Positions 44,770 through 55,880 are shown, counted from the stretch's first letter. The stretch is DNA of 64,000 nt from Heterohyrax brucei (GCA_028571685.1 CM053146.1:25021431-25085430), one strand, 5' to 3'. A program made the numbers and translations. Notes: generated by a model not told the origin, from the letters alone.

Positions 44770-46084
44770 TCTTTAGCTAAGTGCCATCAAGTCATATCTG
44801 ACTCATGGCGACAAATTGATTGTTGTCTCCCAGGCATTCCAAAGTTGTTACAGTGAAAAAAAACTTAATAGCTCAGTTGGCTTCACTGGCATCTCTCTAT
44901 TAGGGCTGGGCCATAGTTTCTCAGTACAGTCTGATTATTTTCTGTTCCTTGATCTTACTGTTTCACTCTACACTACTGCCAGCTCAGCTCCAAGGTAGAG
45001 GAGTGTGCCTGCTTTCAGCAGCAGTACCGCTACCTTTGCCTCTGGGTTGGGGGTCTCTATTGCAGGTGCTGTACTTTCACAGCCCCTCCTCTCCCCCCCA
45101 AAGAGGGCAGGACACAGGCACTGCTTCTGTAGCTGCCTCTGAGTTGGACTGATCTCTCACAGAGCCTCAGCCTGGGTTATTGGGCATCAGGGGAAGGAGA
45201 GATCACATATGCACACTTGCTTTCCCAAGCTGCAGCCCCAACCACTGATGTTGTTTCTCTTGCCTCACTGCTGGGGAGGGAACTCAGGGAGCATCATTGG
45301 AAGTTCTTCCACTGGGGGCAGTGATGGCACATCGCTTATCTGCAGCTCTTGGGTCACACACACACCATCCTTGTTGCTGCCTATGCTGCCTCTGGGTTGG
45401 GATGATCCCTCATGGAGCCTCGGTCACAGCTGTGGTTCACAGGCAGGGGAGGGGTCATGTACTCCCTGGCCCCTTCTTGGGGATCATGCACTTTCCCCAT
45501 GTCAGTGGCACTGCCAGCCTAGGGTTAGGTGTTCCCAAAACTGCCTGTATCTCCTAGGCTGTGAGTGACCTCAAGCCTCTGCCCAGGCCCCCGCAAGTGC
45601 ATTCTCTCCTCTTTTCTCCCAGTACAGAAGGAGCTAAGCCTCCTTGGCCTGGATGACTCTGGGGCCCTCAGGGCCACTAGGCTGTTATGCCCTCTCATAG
45701 ACCAACTAGTCTTAAGCTCTTCTGAGCTGTGTAGAAATTTCTGTCCTGGGGTGCTTTCTTTAGGCAGGTGTGGATCACCTTTGCTCTCAGACCTGGTGGT
45801 GCCTCTCAGTCCTGTGTAGGGAATTTATTTGGGTAGCGGGGTTTACTGTGTTCAACTTCCATGTGTAAGATCTCTTTGTCTGGAGCCCTGTTGTTTCCTC
45901 CATGAGGATCTTGTGCTCTTATAATACTCTTGTTCACAGTCACCCAGTCCATTCTGATGTGTTTCCACCATGTAATCAGTCCTCATGGAGTGCCCAATTT
46001 GGTTGGGTTAATTGATTCTGCTGGTTTTTCTTTTTAGAGAGTTCAGCAGGGTCGTGTGGCTACAATACCACTGTAACTCCACCA
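44770..46084 (-). promoter_or_regulatory. L1 copy 5 5' UTR (GC-rich)
   Basis: About 1.3 kb, GC-rich relative to its AT-rich surroundings, upstream of ORF1. It lacks the CAAGATGG start of the other L1s and begins (minus strand) GTGGAGTTACAGTGGTATTG. Long antisense open frames here (45209-45568, 119 codons; 45297-45557) reflect GC-richness. A short SINE-tail piece lies at 44775-44812. Confidence 0.7.
44775..44812 (-). repeat. Micro-fragment of SINE 3' end in L1 5' UTR
   Basis: AGCTAAGTGCCATCAAGTCA then TATCTGACTCATGGCGAC, a 38-bp piece with no SINE body. Confidence 0.7.
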
Positions 46085-46123
46085 CTTGATACACACCAAG
46101 AAGATACAATTCAAACTATTAAC
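46085..46123 (-). mobile_element. Terminal piece of the reversed MaLR-like LTR arm
   Basis: CTTGATACACACCAAGAAG then ATACAATTCAAACTATTAACA is the LTR start (minus strand) left behind by the insertion of L1 copy 5. Confidence 0.7.
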
Positions 46124-46272
46124 AGTGTAAGTAGACAATTTCGTTCCATCAGCCTCTTAATTAGATACCAGTAGATTTTTCTGATAATCAATCATGAATG
46201 CAATTCTGACATAAATTCTAATTTGTCATGGATTTTACTTTTACTACACTGAAATTTAATAATATTTTCCTA
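46124..46272 (-). mobile_element. Ancient L1 ORF2, second segment
   Basis: AATCATGAATGCAATTCTGAC and CTAATTTGTCATGGATTTTAC continue the L1 ORF2 order left at 37625. Ends at the next L1. Confidence 0.6.
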
Positions 46273-47496
46273 GAGGTGGAGTCAAGATTGCAGACTAAAC
46301 ACACATCTTCCAAAATTCCTCTGGAAACTAATTCCTGAAATGATAATTAAATGGAGGCTTCTGGACACCTAGTGAGTCTTAGGGCATGGCATACGGATGT
46401 CAGTTTGGACTACATACCACTGAATGGGAAACTTCTTCTCTTTCGCCAATCCCAGCACTTGTTGAATGCCGGCTGTCATGGACTGAAGATAACTCTGTCT
46501 TAGCCAGCAGGTGGAGCTAGGGAATGACTGGAAGCTAAGCTCTGAAGCACTGCTGGTGGGATCGGGGGATGGAATCACCACATTTGGAGAGCCTGACTTT
46601 AGACTCTGTGCACCTTGGCACCTTTGGCCTCTCACTCTGAGCCTCTGCCATTGAATAGCCTATTCCAAGGCAGTCAGGGGAGCTTGTGTGGGATGCCATC
46701 TTCTTTGACTGGGAGGTGGATGTACCCATACAGAGGCCTCAGCTGGACCTAATTCCCAGGCTGGGAGGCAGTGCCTACCTGGAGGAGATCACTATTATGC
46801 CAGAAAAGCAGTATTATGCACAGCATGGCCTACGGGTGGGGCTTCACAGCAGATGACAGCAGGGCAGTAGCCTTTCCATATTTTGAACTAGTTTACAATA
46901 TCTAGGTTGGATGTAGAGGTGCTTATGTTGCCAGCTTGGAAGAGGGACTTGTACACCTGAAAGCATGACTGATTTGGAAACTGTCAGATATCCTTTACCT
47001 TTCAGTGTAAGACTGCCTAGAGAAATAACTGTGCCACATCCTGACAGCATCTCTTTGAGCCATTTTTGCCTCATATTATAGGGTCAGCTGTCAGCTCCCC
47101 AGTGACTGTATAGGTAAAGCTGTGCCTTTGCCAATCGGGAGGTACAGCCTGCTGCTCGAGAGACTCCACTAAGCCAGTCACTGGAGTACATAGAGGTGTC
47201 TGGTGATCAACTTACCTTTCAGACTGACCTTTAGATTCTGTTAAGGTAACATCAGAGAAAGAAAACAACCTCCAGATGCCCAAAAAGCAACAAACTTTGG
47301 ATAAAAACATAAAGAAGAACTCACCTATGGCTTCAGAAGGCCCCCCAAAGAAAGAACCAAAGAATTGGGAAGAGAAACCTATACACCTGAAAACCTGACT
47401 GACTTTGGAAGTTGTCAGATACTTTTTACTTCTTATTTTAAGATGGCCTAGAGAAACAATTGCAGTCCATCCTGACAACATCACTCTCAGCCTCTA

Positions 47497-48355
47497 TTGA
47501 CCCACATGAAGCCCCAAGAGCAACAAAATCTGGAAAAAAACATGGTCAGGAAATCATCAGTGGCTTCAGAAAGCCTTCAGAAGAAACCACCTCAGAACTT
47601 ACCAGACAAAGAAACTTTTCTGAAACTATTGGAAGGTAATAAACAGAGCCCTCCTAGACCTTATACAAAATGGAGCAAGCAAAATGAAAAATTAAGCAAA
47701 CTGTTCAATCTGATGGAACACCAGTAGTCAAATACAACAGATCAAGAACAAAATCAAAGACACAGAAACTTTGATTCAAAGCCAAGGAAACAGAATGAAA
47801 TAAATGGAAAAGAGACTTTCTGATGCGGAAGACAGAGATACTGACTCCAGCACTTGTCAGGAAAAATAAGCAAAAAGAAGTGAGAACAACGAGGAAGCAT
47901 TAAGAAGCATGTGGGACTTGATTAAGAGGAGCAGTCTATGATTCACTGGAGTTCTTAAACAGTGCAAGACACTTGAGAATGCAGACAGCATTGCTGCAGA
48001 GCTGCTGACAGAAAACTTCCCAGAAATTATGAAAGAAGAGAAGATAGGTATCCAAGATACATATTGAACACCACTCAATGTAGATCTCAAAAAAAAAGAC
48101 TCCAAGACATATGATAATCAAGCTTAACAAAATAAAACATAAACATAAGCTCTTAAAAGCAGCAAAACTCAAAGCAAAGCTAACATTTAGAGGGAAACCA
48201 TGTAGACTTTCATCAAATTTCTCAGCAGAAATGATGCTGGCACAGAGACCGTGGCATGGCACATTCAAAACCTTGAAGGAAAAGCACTTTCAACCAAAAA
48301 TTATATATCCTGCAAAACTATGTTTCAAATATGAAAATAAAATTAAGACATCTTA
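47497..48355 (+). pseudogene. L1 copy 4 ORF1 remnant
   Basis: Start MKPQEQQNLEKNMVRKSSVA parallels copy 2. The coiled coil includes NEKLSKLFNLMEHQ. Stops follow from about 47725. The C-terminal domain is open at 48111-48356 (MIIKLNKIKHKHKLLKAAKL, FSAEMMLAQRPWHGTFKTLK). It is about as long as the copy 2 ORF1. Confidence 0.85.
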
Positions 48356-48766
48356 GATAAACAGAAACCCGGAGATGCTGTAAAAACCAAACCAAAGCTA
48401 CAAGAAATATTGAAAGAATCTCTTGGCTTAGAAGAACAAAACCACTAATTTTATATTTTAGAAGGACACATCATTCAGAATCCTACTCAGTTAGGGAAGG
48501 CTCCAAACTCAATCAAAGCTATAGTAGTGACAGAAATGATCCAGTGATCATATTGTGAATATTATGATGTCATCATATTAAAAAGAGGGGTGTACTACAG
48601 ATGTGATAGTCCTTCTACATGGAGAGGAAGTTGACAAGACTGGTAGAAATTAAAATTGGGTTTATATATAGTTTATTAAGGGGGATAATAGAGGCAGACA
48701 TAAAGCATAATAAAGATGCAATATGCTATATCAAGAAACATAATACAGGAGTCTCAACAACCACAA

Positions 48767-51520
48767 AACCAACCATTGAAATCATTGAAAAGACCAAAAG
48801 CTGGTTTTTTGAAAAGATCAACCAAATTGACAAACTGTTGGCTAAACTTACTAAAGAAAAACAGAAAAGGAAACAAATTACCCAAATAAGAAATGAGAAG
48901 GGAGTTGTCACAGCAAATCCAACAGAAATTAAAAATACCGTAACAGAGTACTATGAAAGACTGTACTCTAAAAAATTTGAAAACCTACAGAGGGACAAAT
49001 TCCTAGATTCATATCCCCTACTGAAGTTATCACAAGGTGAAGCAGAACAACTGAATAAATCCATCACAAAGAAGAGATTGAAAAAGCCATAAAAAAACTA
49101 TCAGTGAAAAAAAGCCAGGGCCGAGATGGCTTCACCACAGAATTCTACCAAGCTTTTAGAGAAGAGTTATCTCCAATACTACTGAGACTATATCACAGCA
49201 TAGAAACGGATGGAATACTCCCAAATGCATTCTATGTAGCCAGCATAACCCTGATACCAAAGCCAGGATAACTACAGACCAATATCACTTATGAATCTAG
49301 ATGCAAAAATCTTCAACAAAATTGTTGCCAATAGAATGCAACAACGTGTCCAAAAAATACTCCATCATGACCAAGTGGGATTCATACCATGGATGCAAAG
49401 CTGGTTCAGCGTCAGAAAAACAGTTAATGTGATCAACTACAAAAATACCACACAAGAATCACCTGATTTTGTCTACTGATGCAGAAAAGGCATTTGATAT
49501 CATCCAACACCCATTTGTACTAAAACCTCTTAGCTAAACAGGAATAGACAGCAAATTCTTCAATGCAGTAAGGGGCATTTATACAAAGCCAACTGCCTTT
49601 GTCATCCTGAATGGAGAGAGACTGAAACCGTTTCCCTTGAGATGGGAACTAGACAAGGATGCCCCCTCTCACCTCTCCTATTCAACATTGTACTAGAAGT
49701 TTTGGCCAGAGAAATTAGACAAGACAGAGAAATTAGTAAAGAACAAGTAAAAATCTCCATTTTCAAATGACATGATTGTATACACAGAGAACCCTAAAGA
49801 ATCCCTAAGTAAACTACTCAAACTGATAGAAGAGTTCCCCTAAGCCTCAGGATGCAAGATAAACACAAGTAAATCACAGGGTTCCTTTATATCAACAATG
49901 AGATTATTATTGAAGAAACCACCAAATCAATACCATTTGCTATAGCCCCTAAGAAGGTAAAATACATAGGAATAAATCTAACCAGAGAAGTAACAGATCT
50001 TTACAAAGAGAAACACAATCTCTTACTACAAGTAACTGAAAGAGACTTACATAAATAGAGAAACCTACACTGCTCTTGGATAGGAAGATTTAACATTGTG
50101 AAAATGTCTATGTTGCATAATCTACCTGTATAATGCAATACCAATACAAATTCCAGTGACATTTTTCAAGAAGATAGAGAAACTAACTGCCAACTTTGTT
50201 TGGAATAGGATAAGTAAAGCACTACTGAAGAAGAAGAACACAATGATAGGCCTCTCATTACTTGACTTTTGAACCTATTACACTGCCACAGTAGTAGAAA
50301 CAGCCTGGTACTGTTACAAAAAGAGATGCATAGATCAATGGAACAGAACTGAGATGCCAGAGATGACACCATTTTCCTATGAACAGCTGATATAAGACAT
50401 TAAACTGTGGAAAACACAATCTCTTCAGCAAATGGTGCTGCAAAATTGGATATCCATCTGCGATTGAAACAAGACTCATATCTCACACCTTATACAGAAA
50501 CCAACTTCAGCTGGATAAAAGACCTAAATATAAAATCAAAAATGATAAAGCTTATCCAGAAAAAAGTAGAAACAACATTGGAAGTTTTAATACACAACTT
50601 AGACTTCAAAATCCATCAAACAAACCACAGTCAACAGAAGAGAAAATAGATAAATGGGAACTATCAAGAATCAAATAGTTCTGCTCATCTGAAGACTTTA
50701 TTAATATAATTAAAAGGCTATCTACAGAATGGTAAAAAAAAATTGGCAACTATATGTCAGATTGATGCCTGATTTCCATAATTTATAAGGTACTACAAAA
50801 TATCAAGAAGAAAAATAGATAATAAAATAATAATAAAAAAACAAATAATCCAATTCAGTGATGGGCAAAGGAGATGGAGAGACACTTCTCTGAAGAGGAG
50901 ATTCAGGCAGCCAAAAAACAGGTGGACATGCTCACGATCATTAGCTGTCAAAGAAATTCAAATCAAAACTGCAACGAGATACCATTTCACCCCAACAAGG
51001 TTGACCATGATGCAAAAATGCAAAACTACGAATGCTGGAGAGGCTGTGGAGAAATTGGAACCCTCTTACACTGTTGGTGGGATTGCAAAATGGTGCAACC
51101 TCTTTGGAAAGCCATCTGGCCCTTCCTTAAAAAGCTCAATGTAGATACACCATTTGACCCAGTAATTCCACTGCTTGAAATATTTCCTGCAGAATCCAGG
51201 CCATTCACACCAACTGATACACGCACATGAATGTTTATTGCAGCACAGTTCACAATAGCAAAAAGATGAAATCAACTCAGATTCCCAACCACAGAGGAAT
51301 GAATAGGTAAACTATGGTATATATACTCAATGGAACACTATGCAATGACAAAGAACAACGATGGTTTTAGGAAACATCTCATAACCTGGTTTCAATTGGA
51401 GGACATTATGTTGAGTGAAAGTAGTCAGCGACAAAAGAACAAATATGGTATGAGACCCCTACGATAAGAACTTCAAAACAGACTCATGCATAGAAAGACT
51501 CTTTGAAGGCTGCAAGGTTT
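48767..51520 (+). pseudogene. L1 copy 4 ORF2, endonuclease deleted, catalytic Asp changed
   Basis: It runs from KTKSWFFEKINQIDKLL through TQIRNEKGVVTANPTEIKNT to the reverse transcriptase domain. The metal-binding box is coded TTTTCAAATGACATGATTG, i.e. FSND instead of FADD, so the first Asp is lost. The C-terminal Cys-rich region is open at 50874-51230 (QNYECWRGCGEIGTLLHCWW). Without the endonuclease it could not nick its own target. Confidence 0.88.
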
Positions 51521-52438
51521 GGAAAGGATGGAGGGTAGGGAGGGAAGGTTTAGATTATTGTTGATAGAAACTTGGTTGGGTGAAATTGGTGACAGCACAT
51601 ATTAGAAAGAAGATCAATATTAACTGGTCTTCAACATAATATGATTACTCTTTCCATCTTAATCCAATATTATAAGAACAGAGTAGCTGGGCATGGCCCC
51701 GGGGACTATGCTGTCAGGAGAAACCGAGGCCAACTGGCACAACTAGCTTTTTGCTAAGCAAGCCCTCTGCATCCCACATTGGTGAGTGGCACATGGGTCT
51801 TAAAAGGTGCCAAGCTGCCATCTGAGGGTACAGCAAGTGGTCCCAATTTAGCACAAAAGGATGATCACCAAGTACCAAAATGATCTGGGGGAAAGAGGAC
51901 CCACAAGACAGAGAGACCCATGTGAGTGAGTGACCACACTGACTTGTGACAGGAAGAACTGGATGGTGCCCAGCCACCACCAACGATAGCCACGATGGGG
52001 CTCAAAAAGTCAAGTCTCACTGGCAACACAACAATAAAAAGTGGTGCACCCTGAGTTCTCCACTAAACGACTGCAATTGATGGTCCAGGGGCCTCGGGGT
52101 TCCCCTGGGAGCATGGCCCTGGCCCTAATGCACCCCAGTCCATCAGTCATAATGGATGTCAACTCCTGGACAGGAATTGATTCGACTTGGAGACACAGAG
52201 TGACCATATCATGTGTGCACTTTATGGTTCTATGCATCTATTAGATGTCATCCTGTTGACAACTTACTGGAGGATGGGGAGTGGGTGGAGAGGAGGGGAT
52301 AGTAGATTGTTGGGAGGATAAGACACGTACAGAGTAGAGAGGAAGAGTGTGCTGTCACCAGGCAGGGAGAGCAGTGGGGGCTGCATATAGGTGGGCATGA
52401 ACTTTATATGAGAATGTACGTTTTCATTCAAACATAAT
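51521..52438 (+). other. L1 copy 4 3' UTR, ending in a G-run
   Basis: Same order as the copy 2 3' UTR. The end CATTCAAACATAATGG is followed by GGGGGGG where an A-tail is expected. Confidence 0.8.
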
Positions 52439-52446
52439 GGGGGGGG

Positions 52447-52769
52447 AACCTGTGAAGTGCTGTATCTGGAAGCTGAACATGGATCTCAGCCTTTGAGTAG
52501 TGAGAAATTAGGATGCAGATGTCGTGGGGTGAGAACCATCTGTCTTATAGATATATTCTTCTTCAGTCTTTTTATCACTTTTCTTTAATGGAAAGAAAAT
52601 GATAAACAGAGCACTTTTCTTACAGAAAGAACATAAACTATAAACTGAATAAGGACATATACTTCAGATCCTTACAAGAACAAAGCATGACTGTTGCATT
52701 ATAATTCTAGGTGAGCATTACAGAGGTGTTTCTCTGCTTGAATAGTGAAGGCACATCTCCTGATAACAA
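52447..52769. other. Unassigned intergenic DNA
   Basis: No element or coding signal recognised. Confidence 0.4.
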
Positions 52770-52771
52770 TA

Positions 52772-53330
52772 CAAGAACTGCCAATTAAGTTCATGAACTC
52801 ATCCTAGGAAAAAGTGCTACATTCTTCGTTGCTGAACACCACCATGGTCAGCTTTGAACTACTCCCCCTGAGAAGCTATGTGCTGATGCCAGCACCTAGT
52901 CTATCTTTCAAAGCAATTTGGGAAGTTTACTCAAATGGCCATCAGAGCTGTCATTATATTACCCTTGATGTCCTGAACATCATCAAAATGTCTACCTTGC
53001 AATATTTACTTTATCTTTTGTAAAGAAAAAAGTCACTGGAGGCCAGAACAGGTGGGTAGGGAGGGTGTCCCTATACAGCTGTTTGTTTATTGGCTAAAGA
53101 CTCCCTCACAGACAACCGTACAATTAAGTTTGCGAACTTAAGCTCTGTCTCGGTGTGCAATGGCCATTTCAGAAAAAGTTCCAAAATTGCTTTGAAGAGT
53201 AGACTAAGCACTGACATTGGTGTATAGCTTCCCAAGAGGGAGAGCTTTGAAGGTGATTGTAGTGATATTCAGCAATGAGGTATGTAGCACTTAGAACAAT
53301 TAATTTTGTGGACTTAAGTGTCAGACGTTT
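52772..53330. mobile_element. Foldback mariner, complete (about 559 bp)
   Basis: TA at 52770-52771 and 53331-53332 is the mariner target duplication. The long arm (52772-53107) is the terminal repeat plus the last about 100 transposase codons in minus orientation. The short arm (about 53160-53330) is the same 3' end in plus orientation, about 170 bp. A spacer of about 50 bp contains CAATTAAGTTTGCGAACTT, itself like the terminal repeat CAATTAAGTTCATGAACT. The whole could fold into a hairpin. It codes for no complete protein, so it would need a transposase in trans. Confidence 0.82.
52830..53090 (-). pseudogene. Mariner transposase C-terminal remnant
   Basis: On the minus strand it reads, with stops, TFFFTKDKVN, then HFDDVQDIKGNIMTALMAI and a CWHQHIASQGE-like end. 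These correspond to the mariner C-terminal block (FFLFPKLK, GRRFDDIEEIK, W.KCI...G.YFEGD). Confidence 0.75.
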
Positions 53331-53332
53331 TA

Positions 53333-53903
53333 TGATGGAAAAATTTGAACTATACAGTGTTGAGCCCTGTATTTTGCAGGATGTTGAATACTAACAGAAA
53401 TATACCTTTCAGAAAATATACTTTCCTGAACCAAATGTTGTATTAAAGTTATATGACATCATTCATTCTTATTTCAACTCACATTTGTTGATTTCCTACT
53501 GTGGGCCAGGATCCATGTGGCAGTCTAGGGGTACACAAACCACTGACAAGACACAGACATTCCCTTTCTGGTGGACTTAGCTGTCCTTTAAGTAGCAAAT
53601 CCTTACAAAAATGTTTTAAACCTCCAGGAGCACAGACCAATACCTTACTTCGGAGTTCTTCCTTGGGCCCATAGCAGGGGACAAACTTCAAACAAAAGAT
53701 ACTCGTGGAGACTTCAACAAAAGGAATTGTGGTTAGTATAAAACAAAATTGATTGCAAATGTATGACTAACACAAATGTAGGTATGTGAGTGGAAGAATA
53801 GTGTGTAAGTACCATATGTTCAGAACAAATAGAAATAGTTCAACTAAGACAATGGGAAAGAGAGAAAGGAAATAGTAGAATACTCTCTTAGTCATTATCA
53901 TGT
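53333..53903. other. Unassigned, with an old MIR/L2-type relic at 53455-53690
   Basis: CACATTTGTTGATTTCCTACTG, GTGGGCCAGGATCCATGTGG and CAAGACACAGACATTCCC follow a common mammalian-wide relic. The 70-codon minus frame across it is chance. Confidence 0.45.
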
Positions 53904-54235
53904 ACCCATTGCCATTGAGGAAACCCTGGTGGTGGAGCAGTTAAGTGCTACCTCTGCTAGCCCAAAGGTCAGCAGTTTATATCCACCAGGTGCTACTTGG
54001 AAGTTCCATGGGGCAGTTTTACTTGGTCCTATACGGTTGCTATGTGTCGGAATTGACTTGATGGTAGTGAGCTTGGTTTGGTTTTATTGCCATTAGGTCA
54101 ACTACAACTCATTTTGACCTTGTAGTACAGAGTAGAACTGGTCCATAAGGTTTCCAAGGGGCAGGTGGTAGATTTGATATGCTGACCTTTTGGTTAATAG
54201 CCTGAGTTCTTAATTACGGAGCTACTGTGATTGTC
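53904..54235 (-). mobile_element. AfroSINE, split by a second AfroSINE
   Basis: A minus-strand SINE: ACCCATTGCCATTGAG (53904-53919) and, after the insert, ATTGCCATTAGGTCAACTAC ... TAATTACGGAGCTACTGTG (54086-54235). Confidence 0.85.
53920..54085 (+). mobile_element. AfroSINE inserted into the opposite-strand AfroSINE
   Basis: Head GAAACCCTGGTGGTGGAGCAG and tail ATGTGTCGGAATTGACTTGA. ATTGCCATTGAG (53908-53919) and ATTGCCATTAGG (54086-54097) are the target duplication. The pair forms an imperfect inverted repeat. Confidence 0.93.
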
Positions 54236-54289
54236 ACATAGTTGAAAATTATAAGTAGGGTTAAAGAATATCATTTAAAGCTGACAGAC

Positions 54290-54960
54290 TAAAAGGCAAA
54301 AACCTAAGCAGTCTGAGGATATCATAAGCAATACATAAAAGTAACCACTAAAACAAAAATACAAACCTCTGTAAAGAGCAAAGAAAGGTGAAGAAAAGCA
54401 AATAAAACTGACACTGTAAAGAAACATAGTGAATAAATACAGTGTTCACAGCAAATATAGTATCATTTTCATTGAGGCTAAACATTTCATTCATATCAAT
54501 GAATCTAAAGGCTTCAACTCAAGTATTAAAAATAAATGATTTTCAAATTGCTTACAATGCAATACCTAGCTATATGCCATAAACAAAAGATACACCTAAA
54601 GCTAAATGATTCAGAAAAACTAAAAAATAAAGGCATAGCCAAAAGCATCTCAGGCATGTGCAAACAAGAAGGAAATGGGGCTTGTGATCATGAAAGGAGA
54701 TAAGGTAGAATACATGATAGGAGATAAGTAGAATACATGATAGTGATGAAGGCTACAATTCAAAATGATCTAACCGTTATGAGTATCATGTATAATTTAA
54801 CACAGCATTCAATTTCTTAAAGCAAAAACTACAAGAGCAATTAAAAATAATAGAGCATTTTGATAAATGTTACATAATCCCAGTGTTACCTAGATCCTTT
54901 CAGACTATAATAGTATTAATATAAAGCAAACACAACACTGATATTCAAACCTGATAAAGT
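54290..54960 (+). repeat. Probable ancient L1 ORF2 relic
   Basis: The order CTTCAACTCAAGTATTAAAA, GCTATATGCCATAAAC and GATGAAGGCTACAATTC fits a strongly decayed L1 endonuclease region. A second faint copy of the first part lies at about 55540-55640 (CTTCAGTTCAATTACTAAAAG, CTAGCTGTATGCTATAAACC). A 22-bp tandem doubling occurs near 54700-54742. Confidence 0.45.
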
Positions 54961-55720
54961 AGCACTAAAAAGAAAACTACATACTAATTCAATTTGGATT
55001 ATAAATTGCTTTGCAAAATTATAAATTACATTGGAAAATAATAAATGAATATTACTAAAATCATATACTACTTACAATGTGATGAACCAATTAAAACAAA
55101 ATAATTCCACTGTCATCTTCTTCTAAGTGATGTTGATGTATAATTTATTTCTACATGTGTTATAGCTTTATTGCATTCTCATTTGTGTTTTAGTCAGTGG
55201 ACTTGTAAAGAATTTAAGAAAAAAAGAATTATATGTATACAAGTATATGTATACATTTACCTGCATATTTTTCAGTGCTCTTCTTTCTTTCTCCTACGTC
55301 TGATTTCCTATCTAGGATCATTTACCTTCTATCTGAATAAATGCCTTTAACATTCTTTGTCATGGTATGCTAACAACAATTTTATCAGTTTTTATTTATT
55401 AGAAATTAAAATATATATATTTTAATTACTTTGTTGTAAATAAATGGTATTTACAGTAAATGTAACATAATGTAAGTAAACAGTATTTACAGTAAATATA
55501 ACATAATGTCATCTTGGCATAGATTGTTTCAGTTATATCACTGAATATAAACCCTTCAGTTCAATTACTAAAAGAAAATGGTTTTCAAATTGACTTAGAA
55601 ATACCAACCTAGCTGTATGCTATAAACCAAACATACATTGTTGAGAATATACACAGCAGAACATAACATCAATTCAACAGTTTCTATGTGTACAATTTAC
55701 TGACACTGATTATACTCTTT
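54961..55720. other. AT-rich unassigned DNA with a 36-bp tandem repeat
   Basis: At 55447-55473 and 55483-55509, GTATTTACAGTAAATGTAAC and GTATTTACAGTAAATATAAC start two copies of a 36-bp unit. (TA)n runs occur near 55412. Confidence 0.5.
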
Positions 55721-55880
55721 GGAAATCTTGGTGGTGTAGTGGTTAAGTGCTACAGCTGCTAGGTAGAGGTTGACAGTTCAAATCCTCCAGGTGCTTCTTG
55801 AAGGCTCTACGGGTAAGTTCTACTTTGCTCTAGCGTCACTATGAGTCAGAATTGACTCGATTGCAGTGGGTTTGTTGTTT
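55721..55880 (+). mobile_element. AfroSINE
   Basis: GGAAATCTTGGTGGTGTAGT head, GACAGTTCAAATCCTCCAG, tail CTATGAGTCAGAATTGACTCG. Confidence 0.92.

Larger units (their letters stand above)
38116..46084 (-). mobile_element. L1 copy 5, near full-length, minus strand, about 7.4 kb plus an LTR
   Basis: Minus-strand order: 5' UTR (46084-44770; a GC-rich type different from the CAAGATGG type), ORF1 (about 44725-43850), spacer, ORF2 (43416 to about 38985), 3' UTR and A-tail (to 38116). It sits inside the reversed LTR arm: GTTGATGTACA (38102-38112) and CTTGATACACA (46085-46095) flank it and match at 8 of 11. An ERVL LTR interrupts the first part of ORF2 at 42638-43200. Both ORFs are broken. Confidence 0.88.
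46273..52438 (+). mobile_element. L1 copy 4, full 5' and 3' ends but lacking the endonuclease region
   Basis: It starts AGGTGGAGTCAAGATTGCAG (the YY1-like core is changed to AAGATTG). The 5' UTR runs to 47496 and has an internal imperfect duplication; ORF1 is at 47497-48355. The spacer open frame at 48619 runs at about 48770 directly into the middle of ORF2 (KTKSWFFEKINQIDKLLAKL). Compared with copy 2, about 1.15 kb covering the ORF2 start and nearly all of the endonuclease is gone. The 3' UTR ends at about 52438 and is followed by a G-run instead of an A-tail. No target duplication was seen. Confidence 0.88.

Noticed and set aside
45209-45568. 119-codon plus-strand frame
   Set aside because: It lies antisense in the GC-rich 5' UTR of L1 copy 5. 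GC-richness explains the openness, and no domain is visible.
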